A DNA stretch of 7,697 bases from CAZUMJ01 sp964621605 (GTDB lineage Bacteria; Actinomycetota; Acidimicrobiia; Acidimicrobiales; Iamiaceae). The stretch covers positions 1-7,697 of the forward strand of contig CAZUMJ010000066.1 of NCBI GenBank assembly GCA_964621605.1, given 5' to 3'. This document shows positions 1-7,697 of this stretch, one piece after another (position 1 is the stretch's first letter; the number at the start of each line of letters is the position of its first letter). Made by a program: the position numbers and the translations under genes. The notes beneath the pieces are model-generated. The model was not told the DNA's origin, ran no database searches, and worked only from the letters and a program-made list of their open reading frames with translations.

Positions 1-2
1 CA

Positions 3-23
3 CCCGGCGGGCTCCGCCCGGGG
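3..23 (+). other. GC-rich imperfect hairpin upstream of ppdK
   Basis: CGGGC (8-12) pairs with GCCCG (16-20) around a TCC loop. CCC (3-5) can pair with GGG (21-23) if two Gs at 6-7 bulge out. There is no T-run after it, so a classical intrinsic terminator is not supported. It could be a terminator-like hairpin for a gene left of the window, a leader structure, or simply coding sequence: an in-frame TAA at 30-32 could end an upstream reading frame. The window edge prevents a decision. Confidence 0.25.
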
Positions 24-41
24 ACCCTCTAAGGTTTCGGG

Positions 42-2666
<2,625 letters not shown>

Positions 2667-2682
2667 CCCCGAGGGGCCGCCC

Positions 2683-4514
2683 ATGGGCATCCTCGACGAG
2701 GACGTGGCGAGGGTTCGCGAAGCGACAGACCTCGTGGGCCTGGTGAGCCAGCACCTCGCGCTCCGGCGCGTGGGCAGCAACTGGATGGGGCTGTGCCCGT
2801 TCCACGGCGAGAAGTCCCCGAGCTTCTCGGTCAGCGCCGACAAGGGCTTCTTCCATTGCTTCGGTTGCGGCAAGAGCGGCGACGCCATCACGTTCCTGCA
2901 GGAGATCGAACACGTCGACTTCGTCGGCGCGGTAGAGACGCTCGCGGCGCGGGCGTCGATCACCCTGCACTACACCGACCAGAAGCAGTCGGGCGATCGA
3001 CGTCAACGGCAGCGTCTCGTCGACGCCATGGCCGCCGCGGTCGACTGGTACCACGAGCGGTTGCTGACGAGCACCGACGCAGGGTCGGCACGCGGCTATC
3101 TGCGGTCGCGCGGACTGAGCGGCGACGAGGTGCGGCAGTTCCGCATCGGGTGGGCTCCCGACGACTGGGATCAGCTCGCCCGTGCTCTCGCCGGCCACGA
3201 CAAGGCGCTCGAGGATGCCGGGCTCGTGTTCGTGAACCGCCGCGGGCGCCGCCAGGACTTCTTCCGCGGGCGGCTGCTCTTCCCGATCTTCGACGCACAA
3301 GGTGACCCGGTGTCGTTCGGGGGACGCGTCCTGCCCGGCGGCGACGGGGCGAAGTACCGCAACACGGCCGAGACGGCGCTGTACCACAAGAGCCGGGTCC
3401 TCTACGGGCTGAACTGGGCGAAGCACGCGGTCGTTGCCGCCGATGAGGTGATCGTGTGTGAGGGCTACACCGACGTGATCGGCTTCGCCGCGGCGGGCAT
3501 GCCTCGGGCCGTCGCGACGTGCGGCACCGCGCTGACCGAGGATCACGTGCGTCAGTTGCGGCGCTTCGCCCGTCGCATCGTGTTGGCGTTCGACCCCGAC
3601 TCCGCGGGCAAGGCCGCCGCCGACCGCGTCTACGCGTGGGAGCGCGCCCACGACCTCGACGTGGCGGTCGTCGAGCTTCCCGCGGGCGAGGACCCCGCCG
3701 ACCTGGCTCGCTCCGACGCGGACGCGCTCGCCACCGCGGTGGCGTCCGCACGGCCGTTCCTGGGCTACCGGGTGGACCGAGTGCTCGCGGCGGCCGACCT
3801 CCGCACCCCCGAGGGCAGGGCACGGGCCGCGGAGCTGGCGTTGGGAGCCATCGCCGAGCACCCGAGCGAGTTCGTGCGCGACCCGTACCTCATGGAGGTC
3901 GCGGATCGTTGCCGCCTCGACGCGGACCGCTTGCGGGCACGGCTTGCGCAGGGCGATCTGCCCTCGGCCGGACGTGCTGCTGCTCCCACGGAAGCGGCGA
4001 GGTCGTCAGGCGGATCGGGGACCGACCGCGGGGGCACGTCGTCGAGGCGCGCGGGCGGCGGGCGCGCCGCGGGCGGAGCCGATGTCGTCGAGACCGAGGC
4101 GCTGCGCTCCGCGGTGCACGAACCGTCGACCACGCTCGGATTGCTCGCACCGGAACTGTTCGCGGACGACGTGCACGCCGAGGTGTTCCATGCGTTGCAC
4201 GTGGCGCTCGGCGACCCGCACCAGGCGGCCGCTGGGCTCAGCCCAGAAGGGACAGAGCTCCTGGCGCGGCTCGCGGTCGAGGCGTCCGACACGGACCCGT
4301 TCGACGTTGCGGCACGTCTCGTCGATCGTGCGGCCACGCGTGCGCTCGGAGACCTTGAGCGGGAGGCCCGACGTGCCGATGACCCCCTCGAGTACGCCGC
4401 CGCGATCGGGTGGTTGAAGCTACGTCTGGAGGAGCTGCGCGCCGACCCCGTCGCGGGACTACCGCCCGGCGGGCAGTTGGTAGCGTGGCTCGTGGACCAG
4501 GCAGGGGATCGGCC

Positions 4515-4518
<4 letters not shown>
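2683..4518 (+). CDS. dnaG: DNA primase DnaG
   Basis: Synthesises the short RNA primers for Okazaki fragments and leading-strand initiation, working with the replicative helicase DnaB. The protein has 611 residues, normal for the family. The N-terminal CHC2 zinc domain has ligands C38, H41, C59 and C62 (CPFHGEKSPSFS ... FHCFGCGKSGD). The catalytic core contains FFRGRLLFPIFD and a TOPRIM fold with E260 in CEGYTDVIGF and D304-P-D306 in AFDPDSAGKAA, the metal-binding acidic residues. Residues of about 427-460 form a Gly/Ala/Ser/Arg-rich linker. The rest (about 463-611) fits the divergent helicase-interaction domain. The ATG start has GAGGGG at 2671-2676, 6 nt upstream. It sits 16 nt after ppdK, and its TGA overlaps the rpoD start (ATGA), so it is probably translated from a ppdK-dnaG-rpoD message. 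No frameshift or missing catalytic residue was seen. Confidence 0.98.
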
Positions 4519-5819
<1,301 letters not shown>

Positions 5820-5923
5820 ACGCCGAGGGCCTGTCGGTGTGGTGCGGAGCGATGCTGCGCTGGTCGGTGCCCGTTGGTCGCGGATGCTCTAGGCGTCACG
5901 CCGCGCCAGCGAGTTGACGACGG

Positions 5924-5996
5924 TGGGGCGGGTGGGGATCGAACCCACGACCGAGCGATTATGAGTCGCCTGCTCTGACCACTGAGCTACCGCCCC
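5924..5996 (-). tRNA. tRNA with anticodon CAT, probably tRNA-Ile2 (lysidine type)
   Basis: Read on the - strand, this is a complete 73-nt cloverleaf. The acceptor GGGGCGG pairs fully with CCGCCCC. The D stem is GCTC/GAGC with loop AGTGGTCA. The anticodon stem is GGCGA/TCGCT (G27-T43 wobble) with loop CTCATAA, anticodon CAT at 5961-5963. The variable loop is CGGTC and the T stem GTGGG/CCCAC with loop TTCGATC. The discriminator is A. CCA is not encoded: the next three bases read CCG, so the tail must be added enzymatically. G1-C72 pairing excludes the initiator tRNA, which has an unpaired 1-72. From memory, the D arm and anticodon arm match Escherichia coli ileX almost base for base, much more than elongator tRNA-Met. 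Family knowledge says TilS converts C34 of such a tRNA to lysidine so that it reads AUA. Elongator tRNA-Met remains the alternative. Confidence 0.93.
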
Positions 5997-6032
5997 GGTG
6001 GCCTTGTTTCTAGTCGTGATTCGGCTCGGCCC

Positions 6033-6060
6033 TTTGCACGATCCGGGTGGTTCCTATACT
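6033..6060 (+). promoter_or_regulatory. Predicted sigma-A-type promoter of the lipoprotein gene
   Basis: A -35-like TTTGCA (6033-6038, 4/6 match to TTGACA) is separated by 16 nt from a -10-like TATACT (6055-6060, 5/6 match to TATAAT). In such GC-rich DNA this pair stands out. Transcription would start near 6066-6068, giving a leader of about 48 nt before ATG 6115. It lies in the divergent gap between the tRNA (-) and the lipoprotein (+) and points toward the latter. No comparably good promoter for the tRNA was found; TAGAAA (- strand, 6012-6007) is only a weak -10 candidate. Confidence 0.55.
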
Positions 6061-6073
6061 GCGAACTGCAGTA
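6057..6073. promoter_or_regulatory. Inverted repeat over the -10/+1 region
   Basis: TACTGC (6057-6062) and GCAGTA (6068-6073) form a perfect 6-bp dyad around a 5-nt centre, GAACT. It begins inside the predicted -10 hexamer and covers the likely transcription start. ACTG also occurs three times (6058, 6065, 6074). The placement suits a repressor operator or a 5' leader hairpin. No regulator gene is in the window, and a 6-bp dyad can arise by chance. Confidence 0.3.
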
Positions 6074-6114
6074 ACTGGAGCGACGACGCATCCGCGGACC
6101 ACAAGGGGCGATCC

Positions 6115-7697
6115 ATGGCCGATTCGACGGCGACCGTACGAGTGGCGCGAGGTCCGTGGGCAGCCACACTCGTCATCGGCGTGCTGTTGGCCGCTGCGGC
6201 GTTGCTTTCGGGTTGCCAGCGTTCGCCTGAGGTGCTGTACGGCTCGGTCTCGAGCAGCGGACCCGTGGTGGGTCAAGAGGTCGCGGTCTACCGGGCGGAC
6301 TCCCCGGTGCTCGTCGCTAGCACCCGTACGGGTGCGAACGGCCGCTACTCCTTCAGCGCCGCCGACCTGCCTGACGGGACCTATCGCGTTCGCTTCGGCT
6401 TGTCGAGCTGGTGGGACGGTGCCGACTCCTGGGCGGACGCCACCGATGTTGCCGTCTCGGTGGCAGCGCCGGCATCGGTCTGGCCGACCGTCGACACCGT
6501 GCCCGCAGGCACGATCTCCGGCACGGTGACATCCGCGCTCGGCCTGTCGACGCGCGTGGGTGTCGTCGTCGCGGATGCGACCACGGGGGCCATCGCCGGG
6601 CAGGCATCGACCTACATCGGGACGCCCTGGTCGCTCCCCGTCGCTCCCGGCTCGTACAAGGTCATGGTGTATGGCTCGGGCATCACGACCCGCTACAACG
6701 GGTCGGTCGCCACGCTCGGCGCCGCTTCGCCCATCGTCGTGGCCGATGGAGCAGCCGTCTCCGGCGTCGACATCGCGGTCGATCCCGAATCGGCCATCAC
6801 GGGACGACTGCTCCTCGCCGGGCAAGGGGTCGGTCCTGTCAACGTCTACGCGATCGACTCGTCGAACCGCGCGGCCGGGGCAGCGCAGAGCGCCGCCGAT
6901 GGCACGTTCACGATCCATGGTCTGAACGCAGAGGGGTACCGCCTCTTCATCTACCAGGAAGACAACTTCACGCAGCCCGCGGTGTGGATGAGTGCCACGC
7001 CGGGCGAGCCCGAGGTGTTCACCCCCGGCGTAGGTGCCGTCCTCGACGCCGGGAGCACCACCCTGGCGGCACGTGACTGCATCGCCGGGACGTTCGTGCC
7101 GGGCGCCGACCTCTCGGGCCTGAACCTGCCGAACGGGATCCTCGCGGGCTGCGACCTGGCCGGCGCCGACCTCTCGGGGGCCAACCTCGCCGGCGCGAAT
7201 CTCGCTGGCGCCAACCTCACCGGCGCGAACCTGCACAACGCCATCCTCTATCACTCGGTCCTCAGCGTCGCGACCCTCGACGGGGCAGACCTGTCGGGTG
7301 CGGACCTGCGCGGCGTGCTCGCGCAAGGCATCGTGGGGACGCCGGCCGCGCTCCCACCCCGCTGGTCGCTCGTCGGCGGGTCACTGGTCTACGACCCGAT
7401 TGTGCCGACGGTGACGTGGACCGATCCTGCTCACGTGTCGGCGGGGACGGCGCTGGGGGCGGCGCAACTGGATGCAACCGCCGACGCGCCGGGCTACCTC
7501 GACTACACCCCCGCTGCGGGGACGGTGCTTCCGGTAGGCACGCACACGCTGTCGGTGACCTTCACCCCCTACGACCCCGACACCTACGCGTCGGTGACGA
7601 AGACGGTGTCGTTGACGGTCGATCCGTTGACGCCGACGGTGACGTGGGCCGACCCGGCGCACATCACCTACGGGGCCGCGTTGGGCGGGGTGCAGTT
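6115..7697 (+). CDS. Predicted lipoprotein with beta modules, pentapeptide repeats and Ig-like repeats (3' end beyond window)
   Basis: The frame stays open for 527 codons to the window edge with no stop, so the protein is longer. The N-terminus (VRVARGPWAATLVIGVLLAA, then LLSGC) is a lipoprotein signal; lipidated Cys would be C34, placing the protein on the outer face of the membrane. Next come about three transthyretin/carboxypeptidase-regulatory-like modules (about 40-120, 132-223, 228-315), recognisable from GSVSSSGPVVGQEV...GANGRYSFSAADLPDGTYRV, GTISGTV...VAPGSYKVMVYG and AITGRLL...ADGTFTIHGL. Residues 330-399 are 14 consecutive pentapeptide repeats, an expected right-handed beta solenoid. 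A link with LPPRWSLVGGSLVYDP leads into Ig-like repeats from 431. The ATG has AAGGGG at 6103-6108, 6 nt upstream. Codon use is GC-rich like its neighbours, giving no sign of recent transfer. Structural, adhesive or cell-envelope roles are plausible; no catalytic motif was seen and no function can be assigned. Confidence 0.9.
   Translation, partial: MADSTATVRVARGPWAATLVIGVLLAAAALLSGCQRSPEVLYGSVSSSGPVVGQEVAVYRADSPVLVASTRTGANGRYSFSAADLPDGTYRVRFGLSSWWDGADSWADATDVAVSVAAPASVWPTVDTVPAGTISGTVTSALGLSTRVGVVVADATTGAIAGQASTYIGTPWSLPVAPGSYKVMVYGSGITTRYNGSVATLGAASPIVVADGAAVSGVDIAVDPESAITGRLLLAGQGVGPVNVYAIDSSNRAAGAAQSAADGTFTIHGLNAEGYRLFIYQEDNFTQPAVWMSATPGEPEVFTPGVGAVLDAGSTTLAARDCIAGTFVPGADLSGLNLPNGILAGCDLAGADLSGANLAGANLAGANLTGANLHNAILYHSVLSVATLDGADLSGADLRGVLAQGIVGTPAALPPRWSLVGGSLVYDPIVPTVTWTDPAHVSAGTALGAAQLDATADAPGYLDYTPAAGTVLPVGTHTLSVTFTPYDPDTYASVTKTVSLTVDPLTPTVTWADPAHITYGAALGGVQ
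7102..7311 (+). repeat. 14 in-frame pentapeptide repeats (15-nt coding period)
   Basis: Residues 330-399 of the lipoprotein divide without a gap into 14 units of pattern G-A-[DN]-L-x. Leu occupies the fourth place of every unit (L333, L338 and so on to L398). Most units have Ala at the second and Asp or Asn at the third place. The centre (ANLAG, ANLAG, ANLTG) is nearly identical at DNA level, and a 17-nt sequence GGCGCCGACCTCTCGGG occurs exactly at 7102 and 7162, 60 nt or four units apart. Four units make one coil of a pentapeptide solenoid, so the array would give about 3.5 coils. Confidence 0.9.
7405..7697 (+). repeat. Tandem Ig-like repeats, 228-nt period, second copy cut by window edge
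   Basis: Copy 1 starts at P431 (PTVTWTDPAH) and contains YTPAAGTVLPVGTHTLSVTF and YDPDTYASVTKTVSLTV. Copy 2 starts at P507 (PTVTWADPAH), exactly 76 codons later, and is cut after 21 residues, 14 of which match copy 1. The opening CCGACGGTGACGTGG is identical in both copies (7405-7419 and 7633-7647). The pattern matches bacterial surface-protein beta-sandwich repeats of the MBG/Ig-like kind that occur in long arrays. The exact family is not certain from sequence reading alone. Confidence 0.75.

Noticed and set aside
4410..4514. Upstream in-frame ATG at 4410 as the rpoD start
   Set aside because: It would add 35 residues overlapping dnaG codons, with no family similarity. The ATG at 4515 has a ribosome binding site and the typical ATGA overlap.
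5820..5923. Possible rpoD terminator, for example AGCG/CGCT (5848-5861) or GGCG-TCA-CGCC (5892-5902)
   Set aside because: Stems are only 4 bp and no T-run follows on either strand. No intrinsic terminator or gene is supported in this gap.
5924..5996. tRNA as an integration (att) site for a mobile element
   Set aside because: No integrase, no direct repeat of the tRNA 3' end and no composition shift are seen on either side in the window.
7102..7311. Short tandem DNA repeats considered as a CRISPR-like or noncoding array
   Set aside because: The period is 15 nt and strictly in frame, with a conserved Leu in every unit. It is a coding pentapeptide array, with no spacers.
6010..7326. Antisense open frame of 438 codons opposite the lipoprotein gene, with repetitive REVGAGQV-like text
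   Set aside because: The apparent repeats are the reverse complement of the pentapeptide codons. The sense strand has a promoter, a ribosome binding site, a signal peptide and recognisable domains.

Overview
The window is GC-rich, compact, bacterial chromosomal DNA. High GC at third codon positions, a GTG start, a primary sigma factor of the SigA/HrdB kind, and a pentapeptide-repeat lipoprotein followed by Ig-like repeats together suggest an actinomycete (Actinomycetota). Acidimicrobiia or a relative is my best guess, but this is an inference from style and not a taxonomic proof.

Positions 42-5819 hold three housekeeping genes on the + strand, packed as one apparent operon. ppdK (pyruvate, phosphate dikinase) is followed after 16 nt by dnaG (DNA primase). 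dnaG overlaps the start of rpoD (primary sigma factor) through an ATGA stop/start. dnaG-rpoD is the classic core of the macromolecular synthesis operon, linking replication priming to transcription initiation. The unusual partner is ppdK, a central carbon enzyme that interconverts pyruvate and phosphoenolpyruvate. All three genes look intact, with all expected catalytic or DNA-binding motifs. No promoter for the operon is visible in the 41 nt before ppdK, so it probably lies further upstream or the operon extends upstream.

Positions 5820-5923 are a short gap with no supported feature. A tRNA gene with anticodon CAT lies on the - strand at 5924-5996. Its body resembles the minor isoleucine tRNA (tRNA-Ile2, whose C34 is modified to lysidine) more than elongator or initiator tRNA-Met.

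Positions 5997-6114 are a 118-nt divergent intergenic region. It has a good sigma-A-like promoter facing right and an inverted repeat lying over the -10/+1 region.

From 6115 to the window edge runs a gene that is still open at 7697. It encodes a predicted lipoprotein: a lipobox signal peptide, about three transthyretin-like (carboxypeptidase-regulatory-like) beta modules, 14 uninterrupted pentapeptide repeats, and the first of at least two tandem Ig-like repeats. It is the accessory element of the window and the least explained part. I see no mobile element, CRISPR array, phage gene or defence system. The window is mostly ordinary core genome.
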